Positions 5,415-5,650 of a DNA stretch of 5,650 bases are shown piece after piece. The notes beneath the pieces were generated by a model. That model was not told the DNA's origin. It did no database searches and saw only the letters and a program-made list of their open reading frames with translations. The DNA lies in the NCBI GenBank assembly GCA_023393815.1, contig JAEXBU010000056.1, positions 1 to 5,650 of the forward strand. The letters run 5' to 3'. The translations under genes and the position numbers were made by a program. The DNA comes from Bacillota bacterium (GTDB lineage Bacteria > Bacillota > Clostridia > Tissierellales > Peptoniphilaceae). Numbering within the stretch: the first letter of the stretch is position 1; the number at the start of each line of letters is the position of its first letter.

Positions 5415-5650
5415 TTAGAAGCGATTCATATGCTCTACAAAGGCATCGACGAAGTTTTGCAAAAAGTCCTTCGTTTTTTCCACTAAATTGCCTTCCTTAT
5501 CGAAATAATTTTGAACGCCGGATAAGTACACTTCCGGTTGTTGAAGTGGAATGAGATCCACAAAAATCAGGCTTTGTCTGAGACTTAAATTCGCCGCCAT
5601 ACCGCCCGATGCGCCTACACTCGCGCTCACCACTGCTGCAGGCTTTGCAC
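5415..5650 (-). CDS. NAD(P)H-dependent FMN reductase-like flavoprotein, C-terminal part (5' end outside the window)
   Basis: The visible 77 codons end at TAA 5417-5415; the frame is open to the window edge, so the N-terminal half or more lies outside. The fragment begins AKPAAVVSASVGASGGMAAN, followed by LSLRQSLIFVDL, LQQPEVYLSG and an amphipathic terminal helix. The K-P-x-A-x-V-S-A-S-x-G...G...A...LRQ pattern is the last strand-loop-helix of flavodoxin-fold NADPH-dependent FMN reductases (SsuE/YieF/azoreductase-like). In these enzymes it follows the active-site loop and packs at the dimer interface. Such enzymes move electrons from NAD(P)H to FMN or quinone-like acceptors in the cytosol; the true substrate here cannot be told. 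The FMN-phosphate loop near the N-terminus is not in view. The GTG at 5633 is not taken as the start because the five codons before it (AKPAA) also match the family. A strong terminator follows directly. Confidence 0.8.
   Translation of the reverse strand, partial: AKPAAVVSASVGASGGMAANLSLRQSLIFVDLIPLQQPEVYLSGVQNYFDKEGNLVEKTKDFLQNFVDAFVEHMNRF

Noticed and set aside
5209..5486. Short open frames on both strands between the promoter region and the flavoprotein gene
   Set aside because: They run through the terminator hairpin and the flavoprotein gene, lack ribosome binding sites, and have no recognisable protein features.
5415..5633. Complete 72-residue gene starting at GTG 5633
   Set aside because: The frame is open to the window edge, and the preceding codons (AKPAA) fit the FMN reductase family, so GTG 5633 is an internal valine.

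Overview
The window looks like chromosomal DNA of a Gram-positive anaerobe-type Bacillota (Firmicutes), probably Clostridia or Tissierellia. This rests on the AAAGGAG-type ribosome binding sites, the CtsR-type operators (CtsR is a Bacillota heat-shock repressor), and the style of the alpha/beta hydrolase and small membrane protein. Genus cannot be decided from sequence reading alone.

Left part (1-1414, plus strand, visibly AT-rich): the C-terminal end of an unrecognised gene stops at a TAG at 141-143. The same frame then stays open to a TGA at 228-230 that overlaps the next start codon. Next comes a badly decayed acyl-CoA thioester hydrolase/BAAT-type alpha/beta hydrolase pseudogene (227-1029). 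It has lost its central part, including the nucleophile elbow, and carries a frameshift and an in-frame stop. A short intact gene for a three-helix membrane protein of unknown function (1139-1414) ends this block.

Middle (1415-1535): a convergent intergenic region with two hairpins. One can act as a terminator in either direction but is better for the minus strand. The other is a long inverted repeat whose right arm reaches into the clpB stop codon.

Right part (1535-5200, minus strand, more GC-balanced): a two-gene stress operon. The first gene is a class B J-domain co-chaperone of the CbpA type (4155-5084). The second, 37 bases downstream, is the AAA+ disaggregase ClpB (1535-4117). The operon has one clear sigma-A-type promoter (extended -10) between two near-consensus CtsR operator repeats. 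No CIRCE element is seen. The J-protein would hand aggregated clients to DnaK (not encoded here), and ClpB threads them through its pore, so the operon supplies two of the three parts of a bacterial disaggregation machine under heat-shock control.

Right edge (5376-5650, minus strand): the C-terminal 77 codons of an NAD(P)H-dependent FMN reductase-like flavoprotein run off the window, followed by a textbook intrinsic terminator that insulates the heat-shock operon. No tRNA, rRNA, CRISPR array, insertion sequence or complete mobile element was seen. I found no clearly novel multi-gene system; the most interesting points are the double CtsR control of cbpA-clpB, the clustered gene decay at the left, and the hairpin fused to the clpB stop codon.
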